64,000 nucleotides of DNA from Ralstonia sp. 25mfcol4.1 (GCF_900104095.1 NZ_FNJO01000012.1:130271-194270); one strand, 5' to 3'. Counted from the stretch's first letter, positions 18,538 to 28,155 are shown. Notes: a model not told the origin generated them from the sequence alone. Program-made: numbers and translations.

Positions 18538-19725
18538 ATGGCATTTGCTGAGTTTCCCGTCCAATCGCTGATGTACATCACCAACCGCCCCGAACTGGTC
18601 TTCACCGAAGGCAAGGGTTCGTGGCTGACGGACCATAACGGCAAGCGCTATCTGGATTTCGTGCAGGGCTGGGCGGTCAACGCGCTGGGCCACTCGAACG
18701 AGGGCATGATCCAGGCGCTGGAACAGCAAGCCCGCAAGCTGCTGAACCCAAGCCCGGCCTTCTACAACGAGCCGATGCTGAAGCTCGCGCAGCAGCTGAC
18801 CGACAACAGCTGCTTCGACAAGGTGTTCTTCGCCAACAGCGGCGCCGAAGCCAACGAAGGCGCGATCAAGCTGGCGCGCAAATGGGGCCGCAAGCACAAG
18901 AACGGCGCGTTCGAGATCATCACGATGGACCACAGCTTCCATGGCCGCACGCTGGCGACCATGAGCGCGTCGGGCAAGGCCGGCTGGGACACCATCTTCG
19001 CGCCGCAGGTGCCGGGCTTCCCGAAGGCCAACCTGAACGACCTGGCTTCGGTGGAAAAGCTGATCACCGACAAGACCGTCGGCATCATGCTGGAACCGGT
19101 GCAGGGCGAAGGCGGCGTGATTCCGGCCAGCCGCGAGTTCATGCAGGGCCTGCGCGCGCTGGCCGACAAGCACAAGCTGCTGCTGATCGTCGATGAAGTG
19201 CAGACCGGCTGCGGCCGTTGCGGCACGCTGTTCGCGTACGAACTGTCGGGCGTGGAGCCGGACATCATGACGCTGGGCAAGGGCATTGGAGGCGGCGTAC
19301 CGCTGTCGGCGCTGCTGTGCAAGGCCGACGTGGCCAGCTTCGAGGCCGGCGACCAGGGCGGCACGTACAACGGCAACCCGCTGATGACGGCGGTGGGCAG
19401 CTCGGTGATCTCGCAGCTGACCGCGCCGGGCTTCCTGGACGACGTGAAGGCCAAGGGCGAATACCTGCGCGAGCAGCTGCTGGCCCTGTCGGCCGAGTTC
19501 GGCCTGGGCGGCGAACGCGGCGAAGGCCTGCTGCGCGCGCTGGTGCTGGGCAAGGACATCGGCCCGCAGATCGTCGAAGAAGCGCGCGAGATGAATCCGA
19601 CCGGCCTGCTGCTCAACGCGCCGCGCCCGAACCTGCTGCGCTTCATGCCGGCCCTGAACGTGACGCGTGAAGAGATCGACCAGATGATCGGCATGCTGCG
19701 CGATCTGCTGAAGAAGCTGGCGTAA
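18538..19725 (+). CDS. argD: Acetylornithine aminotransferase (class III PLP aminotransferase)
   Basis: Converts N-acetylglutamate semialdehyde to N-acetylornithine with glutamate as amino donor, and often also serves in lysine synthesis. The 395-residue protein has SGAEANE (101-107), the VDEVQTG motif (218-224) with the PLP-ring aspartate, and the Schiff-base lysine K248 in TLGKGIGGG. Start at 18538 is set by AGGAG six bases upstream. Class III aminotransferases are hard to split by substrate, so ornithine or succinylornithine activity is possible. Monocistronic, with terminators on both sides and a candidate attenuator upstream. Confidence 0.85.
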   Translation: MAFAEFPVQSLMYITNRPELVFTEGKGSWLTDHNGKRYLDFVQGWAVNALGHSNEGMIQALEQQARKLLNPSPAFYNEPMLKLAQQLTDNSCFDKVFFANSGAEANEGAIKLARKWGRKHKNGAFEIITMDHSFHGRTLATMSASGKAGWDTIFAPQVPGFPKANLNDLASVEKLITDKTVGIMLEPVQGEGGVIPASREFMQGLRALADKHKLLLIVDEVQTGCGRCGTLFAYELSGVEPDIMTLGKGIGGGVPLSALLCKADVASFEAGDQGGTYNGNPLMTAVGSSVISQLTAPGFLDDVKAKGEYLREQLLALSAEFGLGGERGEGLLRALVLGKDIGPQIVEEAREMNPTGLLLNAPRPNLLRFMPALNVTREEIDQMIGMLRDLLKKLA

Positions 19726-19733
19726 GCAAAAAA

Positions 19734-19756
19734 GCCTCGCGAAAGCGAGGCTTTTT
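19734..19756 (+). terminator. argD terminator
   Basis: GCCTCGC-GAAA-GCGAGGC (19734-19751) with a GNRA loop, preceded by A-rich sequence and followed by TTTTT. Confidence 0.9.
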
Positions 19757-19782
19757 CGTTTGAAGCAGCAGGTGTTTGCTTT

Positions 19783-19903
19783 CCTCTCCCACGACGTGGG
19801 AGAGGAGCTGGGGAGAGGGTAATGCGGTTCTGCTTGCAGTCTGTTGCAATTTGAACCGCCGGGCCCTCTCCCCCGCCCCCCTCTCCCGCGCGCGGGAGAG
19901 GGG
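19783..19903. repeat. REP-like intergenic repeat, full copy A
   Basis: 121 bp made of a hairpin (CCTCTCCCACG with CGTGGGAGAGG, 19783-19805), a GGGAGAGGG box, a unique-looking core with TCTGCTTGC and GCAATTTGAACCGCC, a CCCTCTCCC box and a second hairpin (CTCTCCCGCG with CGCGGGAGAG). The same order of parts recurs at 44537-44656. It lies between argD and livF. Confidence 0.75.
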
Positions 19904-19911
19904 AAACAACC

Positions 19912-20628
19912 TTACTCGCCCAGATACGCGGCGCGCACCTTCGGATCGTCCAGCATCTGCTTGGCGTCGCCGCTCATCGTGATCAGGCCCGACTCCATCA
20001 CATAGCCGCGGTGCGCGGCCTGCAGCGCCAAGCGCGCGTTCTGCTCCACCAGCAGCACGGTCACGCCCTGCCCCGACACGGTACGCACCACCTCGAAGAT
20101 CTTCTCGACCATGATCGGCGACAGACCCATCGACGGTTCGTCCAGCAGCAGCAGCTTGGGCTGGCTCATCAGCGCACGCGCCATGGCCAGCATCTGCTGC
20201 TCGCCGCCGGACATCGTGCCGGCCAGCTGGTTGGCACGCTCCTTCAGGCGCGGGAACGTCTCGAACATGCGATCGATGTCGGCCTTGATGCCGGCCTCGT
20301 CGTTGCGCGTGTACGCGCCCATCTGCAGGTTCTCGGTGATCGTCATGCGCGCGAACACGCCGCGGCCTTCCGGCACCATCGCCAGGCCCTGCTTGAGCAG
20401 CGTGTAGCTGGGCACGCCCTTGATGGACTTGCCCATGTACTCCACGTCGCCGCCGGCCCAGCCCTGCAGGCCGGTGATGGCCTTCATGGTCGTGGTCTTG
20501 CCGGCGCCGTTGGCGCCGATCAGCGTCACGAGTTCGCCGTCCTGGATCTCCAGATCGACACCCTTGACGGCCTGGATGCCGCCATAGGCCACCTTCAGGC
20601 CCGCAATCTTCAGAATCGTTTGTGGCAT
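19912..20628 (-). CDS. livF: Branched-chain amino acid ABC transporter ATP-binding protein
   Basis: A 238-residue HAAT-family ATPase, one of the two that drive LivHM. Walker A GANGAGKTT lies at about residues 38-46; MSGGEQQMLAMARAL is the ABC signature and KLLLLDEPSMGLSP the Walker B with the LivF-type extension. Last gene of livHMGF, 15 bp after livG. The REP-like element lies directly downstream. Confidence 0.93.
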   Translation of the reverse strand: MPQTILKIAGLKVAYGGIQAVKGVDLEIQDGELVTLIGANGAGKTTTMKAITGLQGWAGGDVEYMGKSIKGVPSYTLLKQGLAMVPEGRGVFARMTITENLQMGAYTRNDEAGIKADIDRMFETFPRLKERANQLAGTMSGGEQQMLAMARALMSQPKLLLLDEPSMGLSPIMVEKIFEVVRTVSGQGVTVLLVEQNARLALQAAHRGYVMESGLITMSGDAKQMLDDPKVRAAYLGE

Positions 20629-20643
20629 TGCTTCTCTCCCGCC

Positions 20644-21420
20644 TTAGTGCGCCGACGCGCCGAGGTAGGCCTCGATCACGGCAGGATTGCTCTGGACTTC
20701 ATGCGGCAGGCCCTGCGCGATGACCTTGCCGTAGTCCAGCACGGTCAGGCGGTTGCACAGGCCCATCACCAGTTTCACGTCGTGCTCGATCAGCAGGATG
20801 GTCTTGCCATCGTTCTTGATCTTTTCCAGCAGGCCGCGCAGTTCCACCTTCTCGGTGGCGTTCATGCCGGCCGCGGGCTCGTCCAGCGCCAGCAGCTTGG
20901 GCTCGGTGGCCAGCGCCCGGGCGATCTCCAGACGGCGCTGGTGGCCGTACGACAGGTTTTTCGACGTGAAATTGGCGTATTTGCCAATGCCCACGTAGTC
21001 CAGCAGGTCGTGCGCCATGTCCTCGATGCCCTCTTCCTCCCGGCGCACCGAAGGCGGACGGAACACCGCGCCGAACAGGCCGGCCTTGGTCCGCACATGG
21101 CGGCCCACCATCACGTTTTCCAGCGCGGTCATGTCGCCGAACAGGCGGATGTTCTGGAACGTCCGCGCGATGCCGGTCTTGGCCACCTCGTGCACGGCGG
21201 TCGGCTGGTACGGCTTGCCGCCCAGCACGAACTCGCCCGAATCGGGCGTGTACAGGCCCGTGATCACGTTGAAGAACGTGGTCTTGCCGGCGCCGTTCGG
21301 GCCGATCAGGCCGTAGATTTCACCGGGCTTGATCTGCAGGCCCACATCGGACAGCGCCTGCAGGCCGCCGAAACGCTTGTTGACCCCCTGTACGGACAGG
21401 AGGAATTCGGAATTGCTCAT
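20644..21420 (-). CDS. livG: Branched-chain amino acid ABC transporter ATP-binding protein
   Basis: A 258-residue HAAT-family ATPase with Walker A GPNGAGKTT (about 40-48), signature LSYGHQRRLEIARAL (tyrosine form common in LivG), Walker B LLALDEPAAGMN and switch histidine IEHDVKLV. Partner of LivF on the LivHM channel. Separated from livM by 13 bp. Confidence 0.93.
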   Translation of the reverse strand: MSNSEFLLSVQGVNKRFGGLQALSDVGLQIKPGEIYGLIGPNGAGKTTFFNVITGLYTPDSGEFVLGGKPYQPTAVHEVAKTGIARTFQNIRLFGDMTALENVMVGRHVRTKAGLFGAVFRPPSVRREEEGIEDMAHDLLDYVGIGKYANFTSKNLSYGHQRRLEIARALATEPKLLALDEPAAGMNATEKVELRGLLEKIKNDGKTILLIEHDVKLVMGLCNRLTVLDYGKVIAQGLPHEVQSNPAVIEAYLGASAH

Positions 21421-21433
21421 GTTGTCCTCCTGC

Positions 21434-22588
<1,155 letters not shown>

Positions 22589-22601
22589 GGATTCTCTCCC
22601 C

Positions 22602-23537
22602 TCAAGCCCGGTCGGCCACGCGTTCGCCCATGATGCCGGACGGACGGAACACGAGTACGGTAATCAGCACGATGAAGGCAAACACGTCCTGGTAGTTCGA
22701 GCCGAACACGCCATTGGTCAGGTCGCCGATGTAGCCGGCGCCCAGCGCCTCGATCAGCCCCAGCAGCATCCCGCCCACCATGGCGCCCGCCAGGTTGCCG
22801 ATGCCGCCCAGCACGGCGGCGGTGAACGCCTTCAGGCCAGGGATGAAGCCCATGTAGAAGTGGGCGTTGCCGTAGTTGGTGGCCATCATCACGCCTGCCA
22901 GCGCCGCCAGCGTGGCGCCGATCATGAACGTGGCCGAAATCACGAAGTTGGGGTTCACGCCCATCAGGCCCGCCACCTTCTGGTTCTCGGCGGTGGCGCG
23001 CATGGCGCGGCCGAGCTTGGTGCGGTTGACCAGGGCCAGCAGGCCTGCCATGACCATCACGGCCAGGCCGATGATGACCATTTCCTTGCCGGTGATGGTG
23101 GCGCCGGTGGAGCCGATGTCGATCGGGTCCGAAGGCAGCAGCTGCGGGAACGTCAGCGGGTTACGCGACCAGATCAGCATCCCCATGGTCTGGAGGATGA
23201 TCGAGACACCGATCGCGGTAATCAGCGGGGCCAGGCGCGGCGCATTGCGCAACGGCCGGTAGGCCACGCGTTCAATCGTATAGGCAAGCACTGCACAGAC
23301 GGGCATGGCGATCAGCGTGGCGATCACCAGCGTCAGCCATTCGGGCAGGCCGGGGGCGAATTTCTGCAGCCCCATGATTGCCGACAAAGCGGTCAGCGCG
23401 CCAATCATCAGGACGTCGCCGTGAGCGAAGTTGATGATGCCCAGAATGCCGTAGACCATGGTGTAGCCCAGTGCGATCAGCGCATAGATGCTGCCGAGCA
23501 CCAGACCGTTCACGATCTGCTGGATAAAGATATCCAT
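22602..23537 (-). CDS. livH: Branched-chain amino acid ABC transporter permease
   Basis: A 311-residue permease with about eight membrane helices. LIALGYTMVYGILGIINFAHG (split over residues about 20-41) is the LivH signature, and RAMRATAENQKVAGLMGVN is the cytoplasmic coupling loop. First gene after the terminator that separates it from the binding-protein gene, so its expression depends on read-through or on a promoter in the 221-bp gap. Confidence 0.93.
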   Translation of the reverse strand: MDIFIQQIVNGLVLGSIYALIALGYTMVYGILGIINFAHGDVLMIGALTALSAIMGLQKFAPGLPEWLTLVIATLIAMPVCAVLAYTIERVAYRPLRNAPRLAPLITAIGVSIILQTMGMLIWSRNPLTFPQLLPSDPIDIGSTGATITGKEMVIIGLAVMVMAGLLALVNRTKLGRAMRATAENQKVAGLMGVNPNFVISATFMIGATLAALAGVMMATNYGNAHFYMGFIPGLKAFTAAVLGGIGNLAGAMVGGMLLGLIEALGAGYIGDLTNGVFGSNYQDVFAFIVLITVLVFRPSGIMGERVADRA

Positions 23538-23694
23538 GAAAACTCCTGCTTCAGCCCCGCTCCGGCCGGCATGGTGTGGATGCCGCGGAAGGGACGGTAA
23601 TGTTGGATAGGTCGGGTAGGTTGGTAATCAGTTTTGCTGGTGTGCTGCCCGCCCTGTTCCACCCATGGTAAGGATGCTCATAACACGTTGGCGA

Positions 23695-23735
23695 GACTAA
23701 AAAGAACGGCACCGCAAGGTACTCACGGTGCCGTT
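23695..23735 (-). terminator. Terminator after the Liv binding-protein gene
   Basis: Perfect 10-bp stem AACGGCACCG/CGGTGCCGTT (23705-23714 with 23726-23735); on the minus strand it is followed by CTTTTTAG. It sits between the binding-protein gene and livH and would make binding protein more abundant than the membrane parts, as in other Liv systems. Confidence 0.88.
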
Positions 23736-23758
23736 CGTCTGGGACGGTAAGCCCCGGA

Positions 23759-24967
23759 TTACATCTTCACGACGTCGAGGACGGACTTCTTCTTGTCCTT
23801 GTACTCGTACAGCGTGATGGTGCCTTCCTTCATGTCGCCCTTCTCGTCGAAGGCGATGTTGCCGATCACGCCCTTGTAGTTCGTCTTGGGCATTTCGGCC
23901 AGGATGGCAGCCGGTTCGGTCGAGTTGGCACGCTTCATCGCATCCACGATCACCATGACGGCGTCATAGGTGAACGGTGCGTAGATCTGCACTGGCGAGT
24001 TGAAACGGGTTTGGTAACGCTTCTCGAAATCGGCGCCCGTTTCCATCTTCGACAGGGCCAGGCCGGCTTCCGAGCAGATGATGTTGGTCACTGCGTCGCC
24101 AGCCAGTTCGGCCACCTTGTCGGTACACACGCCGTCGCCGCCAACGATCTTGGACGTGATGCCCAGTTCCTTGGCCTGCTTGGCGAACGGGCCGCCGGTG
24201 GCGTCCATGCCGCCGTACATGATCACGTCCGGCTTCTTGCCCTTGATCTTGGTCAGAATCGCCTTGAAGTCGGTGGCCTTGTCGTTGGTGGCTTCACGTG
24301 CCACCACGTTCACGCCGGCGGCCTTGGCGGTCTTCTCGAACTCGTCGGCCAGACCCTTGCCGTAGGCGGTGGCGTCGTCGACGATCGCCACGCTCTTGGC
24401 GTGCAGGCTCTTGGCGGCGTAGTTGGCCAGTGCCGGGCCCTGCTGGGCGTCGGTGGCCACCACGCGGTACGTGGTCTTGAAGCCCTGCTTCGTGTAGTCG
24501 GGGTTGGTCGACGACGGCGAGATCTGCGTGATGCCGGCGTCGCTGTAGATCTTCGAGGCCGGAATCGACACGCCCGAATTCAGGTGACCCACCACGGCCA
24601 CGACCTTGGCATCCACCAGCTTCTGGGCCACGGCAGTACCGGTCTTCGGATCGGCGGCGTCGTCTTCGCCCACCAGCTCCAGCTTGATCTTCTTGCCGCC
24701 GATCTCCAGACCGGTCTTGTTCACTTCCTCGACGGCCAGGCGCGCGCCGTTTTCGTTGTCCTTGCCAAGGTGGGCAATGCCGCCCGTCAGCGGAGCGGCG
24801 TGGCCGATCTTGACGACGGTTTCACCGCCACCGGCAGCGGCAGGCGCCGCGGCGGCCGCCGGAGCAGATGCTGCCGCATCGGCCGGCTTTTCTTCCTTCT
24901 TGCCACATGCAGCGACCAGCGCCACAGCGGCCGCGATCGGCAGAATCTTGGCAAACGTGAATTGCAT
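23759..24967 (-). CDS. Branched-chain amino acid ABC transporter substrate-binding lipoprotein
   Basis: A 402-residue LivJ/LivK-type binding protein (peripla_BP_6 fold). The start at 24967 gives a signal peptide ending in a lipobox VAAC with Cys21, followed by a charged and alanine-rich linker (residues 22-50) before the mature domain starts at VVKIGHAAPLTGG. Lipid anchoring of a Liv binding protein is the Gram-positive habit and less usual in enteric bacteria. It delivers leucine, isoleucine, valine or related amino acids to LivHMGF; specificity cannot be read from sequence. Confidence 0.9.
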   Translation of the reverse strand: MQFTFAKILPIAAAVALVAACGKKEEKPADAAASAPAAAAAPAAAGGGETVVKIGHAAPLTGGIAHLGKDNENGARLAVEEVNKTGLEIGGKKIKLELVGEDDAADPKTGTAVAQKLVDAKVVAVVGHLNSGVSIPASKIYSDAGITQISPSSTNPDYTKQGFKTTYRVVATDAQQGPALANYAAKSLHAKSVAIVDDATAYGKGLADEFEKTAKAAGVNVVAREATNDKATDFKAILTKIKGKKPDVIMYGGMDATGGPFAKQAKELGITSKIVGGDGVCTDKVAELAGDAVTNIICSEAGLALSKMETGADFEKRYQTRFNSPVQIYAPFTYDAVMVIVDAMKRANSTEPAAILAEMPKTNYKGVIGNIAFDEKGDMKEGTITLYEYKDKKKSVLDVVKM

Positions 24968-25044
24968 GAGTGATCTCCTAGGATTCACAAAAACAGGGAA
25001 ATAACTACGCCTCCCGGACGTATTCCCTGGACCGCCTTTGTTTA

Positions 25045-25059
25045 GTTTCAATTTGAAAC
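25045..25059. promoter_or_regulatory. Palindrome downstream of the Liv -10 element
   Basis: GTTTCA-ATT-TGAAAC, perfect 6-bp arms, placed just downstream of the predicted transcription start for the minus-strand binding-protein gene. A good candidate operator or 5'-end hairpin. Confidence 0.5.
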
Positions 25060-25065
25060 GCGCGC

Positions 25066-25093
25066 ATTGTATCCCCTTTCTTTGCGGATGCAA
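25066..25093 (-). promoter_or_regulatory. Putative promoter of the Liv binding-protein gene
   Basis: On the minus strand TTGCAT (25093-25088), 16-bp spacer, TACAAT (25071-25066). Transcription would begin near 25059, giving a leader of about 90 bases that contains the palindrome at 25045. Confidence 0.6.
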
Positions 25094-25581
25094 TACGCGA
25101 CGCAACAACCTGAACCATTTACCCGCCAAATGAGCTAGGGAATTTCCCCAATGCACAGATTGGGGCAATCTCCGCCCACTCGGCAGACCCGTCTCCTTCC
25201 CTTTCAAGAATCATGCCTGCAGCGCCTGAGGCGCCGCACAGCGCACGAATTAAGCCGTCCCGGCGCCACCCATAATGCCTTGCTATTAATTAGGCATTTC
25301 ATTCCATTTACCGGACGCCTGCTCTAATGTGCAGAATGTAGCGCCGCACCATAATAGGGAAAACCCCATTCCCCGGGATTACCCTGATATTGTCTGCGTG
25401 TTCGTACAGGTACCGCCGGGATAATCACGTCAAATAAGGCATTGCGCCGCGCAAGGCGTATTGCAATGTATTGAGAAAGATACTGCTGGACGCACCGGGG
25501 CGGTGCAACGCGTGGCAACGGGATTCGGAAAGGGGCGCCATAACGGGGGCCGCGATCGAAGCGGGATGCCCTTGAAACGCA
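25094..25581. other. Gene-free, locally AT-rich stretch with inverted repeats
   Basis: No open frame here looks real. It contains CCCCAAT-GCACAG-ATTGGGG (25146-25165) and AATGCCT...AGGCATT around an AT-rich 11-base loop (25274-25298), followed by several short A/T-rich tracts. The composition is less GC-rich than neighbouring genes. Possible small RNA or decayed sequence; I cannot tell which. Confidence 0.45.
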
Positions 25582-25610
25582 AACGCCGCTGGCGGCTGGC
25601 CAGCGGCGTT
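25582..25610 (-). terminator. Putative ispH terminator
   Basis: AACGCCGCTGG (25582-25592) and CCAGCGGCGTT (25600-25610) form a perfect 11-bp stem. The minus-strand tail TTGCGTTTC is only weakly T-rich, so termination may be partial. Confidence 0.6.
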
Positions 25611-25638
25611 CGGAAAAGTCAGGAAGCGGGCGGGGTCG

Positions 25639-26631
25639 TCAGGACTGAACCGACACGCTCGCCAGACCGCGCGGCAGCGGGAACGACATGTTCTCTTCCA
25701 CGCCCTCCAGGGCCCGCACGCTCTTGACGCCGAACGTGCGCAGGCGCTCGACGATGGCCTGGGCCAGCGCCTCGGGCGCCGATGCGCCGGCGGTCAGGCC
25801 GATCCGGCGCTTGCCAGCCACCCACTCGGGCTTGAGCTGCTCGGGGTCGTCCACCATGTAGGCCGGCACGCCAAGGCGGTCGGCCAGTTCGCGCAGGCGG
25901 TTCGAGTTCGAGCTGTTCGGGCTGCCCACCACGATCACCACTTCCACCTGCGGCACCATGAACTTCACGGCGTCCTGGCGGTTCTGCGTGGCATAGCAGA
26001 TGTCCTGCTTCTTCGGCTCGCGGATCTCCGGGAAGCGCGACTTGAGCGCGGCCACGATTTCGGCCGTCTCGTCCACCGACAGCGTGGTCTGCGTGACGTA
26101 GGCCAGTTGCGCCGGGTTGGCAACCGCAAGGCGGTTCACATCTTCCACCGACTCCACCAGCAGCATGCCCTGCTCGGACTGGCCCATCGTGCCTTCCACC
26201 TCGGGATGCCCCTTGTGGCCGATCATGATGATCTCGCAGCCTTCGGCGCGCATCTTGCCCACTTCGACGTGGACCTTGGTCACCAGAGGGCAGGTGGCAT
26301 CGAACACCGTGAGGCCACGGCGCGTGGCATCGGCGCGCACTTCCTTCGACACGCCGTGCGCGCTGAAGATGACGGTCGAACCGGCTGGCACTTCGTCCAG
26401 TTCGTCGATGAAGATCGCGCCCTTCTTGCGCAGGTCGGCCACCACGTAGGCGTTGTGCACGATCTCGTGACGCACGTAGATCGGTGCGCCAAAGCGCGAC
26501 AGTGCGCGTTCGACGATTTCGATGGCGCGGTCCACGCCGGCGCAGAAGCCGCGCGGCTGCGCCATCAGGATTTCGGCGTCGGCAGAGGTAGTGAGTTCGG
26601 TCATGCTGCGTTCCATCGCCACGGCGGACAT
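25639..26631 (-). CDS. ispH: 4-hydroxy-3-methylbut-2-enyl diphosphate reductase
   Basis: Last enzyme of the MEP isoprenoid route: reduces HMBPP to isopentenyl and dimethylallyl diphosphate with an iron-sulfur cluster. About 330 residues. The three cluster cysteines are C30 (PRGFCAGV), C114 (FDATCPLV) and C212 (ICYATQNRQ). I chose the ATG at 26631 because it shares one base with the fkpB stop (TGATG); ATGs at 26616 and 26604 are also possible. Paired with fkpB as in many proteobacteria. Confidence 0.93.
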   Translation of the reverse strand: MSAVAMERSMTELTTSADAEILMAQPRGFCAGVDRAIEIVERALSRFGAPIYVRHEIVHNAYVVADLRKKGAIFIDELDEVPAGSTVIFSAHGVSKEVRADATRRGLTVFDATCPLVTKVHVEVGKMRAEGCEIIMIGHKGHPEVEGTMGQSEQGMLLVESVEDVNRLAVANPAQLAYVTQTTLSVDETAEIVAALKSRFPEIREPKKQDICYATQNRQDAVKFMVPQVEVVIVVGSPNSSNSNRLRELADRLGVPAYMVDDPEQLKPEWVAGKRRIGLTAGASAPEALAQAIVERLRTFGVKSVRALEGVEENMSFPLPRGLASVSVQS

Positions 26632-27122
26632 CAGAGAATTCCGATCAGCTGGACGTCGAACAGGATCGTCTGTCCGGCCAGCGGGTGGTTGAAATCGAAG
26701 AGCGCCGCGGTGTCGCCGTATTCCTTCAGCACGCCGGCGTACTTGCCGCCGCCGGGCGCGTTGAATTCGACGAGATCGCCGGGCGTGTATTCCTCTTCGA
26801 ACGAGCTGTTCTCGCGCAGCGTGGCCAGCGAGACCCACTGCAGCAGTTCAGGATTGCGCGGGCCGAACGCGTGTTCGGCATCGAGGCGGTACGTCATGCG
26901 GTCGCCCTCGGGCATGCCCAGCAGCGCCTGCTCCAGCGTCGGGGCAAGCTGGCCCTGGCCCAGCAGCAGCGTGGCGGGCTTTTCCTCGAACGTGCTCACC
27001 ACTTCGGTGCCGTTTTCGAGGGCGATACTGTAATGAAGCGTCAGGAAGGAATCGGCCTGGACGGTCTTGCGCGCGGACGCGCCACCAGCGGCGGCCTGCG
27101 CCGAAGAAGTTTGCAAAGTCAT
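26631..27122 (-). CDS. fkpB: FKBP-type peptidyl-prolyl cis-trans isomerase (SlpA/FkpB-like)
   Basis: A 163-residue SlyD/FkpB-like isomerase acting on proline bonds in the cytoplasm. The FKBP domain begins near residue 28 (LTLHYSIALENGTEVVSTF) with an inserted IF domain carrying FGPRNPE, and lacks the histidine-rich tail of SlyD. I chose the ATG at 27122 because the upstream in-frame ATG at 27149 overlaps a likely -10 (TACAAT on the minus strand, 27153-27148). Translationally coupled to ispH. Confidence 0.87.
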   Translation of the reverse strand: MTLQTSSAQAAAGGASARKTVQADSFLTLHYSIALENGTEVVSTFEEKPATLLLGQGQLAPTLEQALLGMPEGDRMTYRLDAEHAFGPRNPELLQWVSLATLRENSSFEEEYTPGDLVEFNAPGGGKYAGVLKEYGDTAALFDFNHPLAGQTILFDVQLIGIL

Positions 27123-27315
27123 GGGAGTCAACCGGTCAACAGCCGCCATTGTATGCGACTGGACCGTCCGCCGCCGGATACGGCCGCGCCCCCGTGTCGG
27201 AAATCGACGAAGCTGCCCCGCCGTCGCCGCGCTGGACAGGGCGCCCCGGCCCCATTACAGTGTGGCCCCGCACCACTGTCGTCCGTGGTGCGTCCAGAGC
27301 AGGACCGGCTTCCGG

Positions 27316-27334
27316 GCGTCACGCCACGTGACGC
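27316..27334. repeat. Perfect inverted repeat upstream of rpmB
   Basis: GCGTCACG-CCA-CGTGACGC. Eight-base arms and a three-base centre, about 45 bp upstream of the rpmB -35. Either an operator or a hairpin of unknown use. Confidence 0.5.
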
Positions 27335-27379
27335 AGGCGGCACGGCGCAACAGCCCCCTTCCGAATCTGCCGGAAGGCA

Positions 27380-27409
27380 TTGATTCGCCGCTCGAATCCG
27401 GTCTATAAT
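27380..27409 (+). promoter_or_regulatory. rpmB-rpmG promoter
   Basis: TTGATT (27380-27385), 18-bp spacer, TATAAT (27404-27409). The predicted 5' leader is about 95 bases. A hairpin CCTTCCG-AATCTGC-CGGAAGG (27357-27377) ends just before the -35. Confidence 0.75.
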
Positions 27410-27509
27410 GTTCGTTTCGCTGAAGTACCAATCCGCTGCAGTCCGGGCCCGTGCGCCTTTTGTTGATCTGTTGCGAACATTGTCCACGAATAAGATTTAG
27501 GAGTGCTTC

Positions 27510-27743
27510 ATGGCACGCGTCTGTCAAGTGACCGGGAAAGCGCCGATGGTCGGCAACAACGTTTCCCACGCAAACAACAAGACCAAGCGCCGTTTTCTGC
27601 CCAATCTGCAGAACCGCCGCTTCTTCGTTGAATCGGAAAACCGCTGGGTGAGCCTGCGCGTCTCGAACGCCGGTCTGCGCCTGATCGACAAGAAAGGCAT
27701 CGACGCCGTGCTCGCAGACCTGCGCGCACGCGGCGAAGTCTAA
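27510..27743 (+). CDS. rpmB: 50S ribosomal protein L28
   Basis: A 77-residue L28 protein beginning [20 protein letters not shown], typical of Gram-negative L28 without the zinc cysteines of the Gram-positive form. It starts after TAGGAG with good spacing. Co-transcribed with rpmG 13 bp downstream, the usual pair for assembly of the large subunit. Confidence 0.97.
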
Positions 27744-27756
27744 TAAGGAGTAAATC

Positions 27757-27927
27757 ATGGCCAGCAAAGGCGGACGCGACAAGATCAAGCTGGAATCGAC
27801 CGCAGGTACCGGTCATTTCTATACGACCACCAAGAACAAGCGCACCATGCCGGAAAAGATGGAGATCTCGAAGTTCGATCCCATCGCCCGCAAGCACGTG
27901 CCTTACAAGGAAACCAAGATCAAGTAA
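27757..27927 (+). CDS. rpmG: 50S ribosomal protein L33
   Basis: A 56-residue L33 protein (MASKGGRDKIKLESTAGTGH...). AAGGAG at 27745-27750 sets the start. It has no cysteine at all, so it is the zinc-independent form. It overlaps no other real gene and ends 23 bases before a strong terminator. Confidence 0.96.
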   Translation: MASKGGRDKIKLESTAGTGHFYTTTKNKRTMPEKMEISKFDPIARKHVPYKETKIK

Positions 27928-27950
27928 TTGATCCCTGGTCTTCAGCCGAA

Positions 27951-27974
27951 AGCCCCGCCCTCGCGGGGCTTTTT
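27951..27974 (+). terminator. rpmB-rpmG terminator
   Basis: AGCCCCGC-CCTC-GCGGGGCT (27951-27970) followed by TTTTTGCTTT. Confidence 0.92.
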
Positions 27975-28053
27975 GCTTTGGGGCGTCCGATTCGATTGCC
28001 ACGGGCTGGCGCGCTGCGGGCGTTGTGGCGTCAACGTACCCACACCCCGCCAA

Positions 28054-28070
28054 CCCTTGTCGGACAAGGG
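28054..28070. promoter_or_regulatory. 17-bp palindrome upstream of nadB
   Basis: CCCTTGTC-G-GACAAGGG, perfect eight-base arms around one base, 85 bp before the nadB ATG. The compact symmetry suggests a dimeric repressor site. No match was seen upstream of nadA. Confidence 0.5.
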
Positions 28071-28155
28071 AAAGATGTCAGTTTCGCGGCAAGCCGGTGT
28101 AGACTTGCCAGCTTTCCCCATCACGCTTTCGCCCCCGAAGCGATCCCCCTGCACC

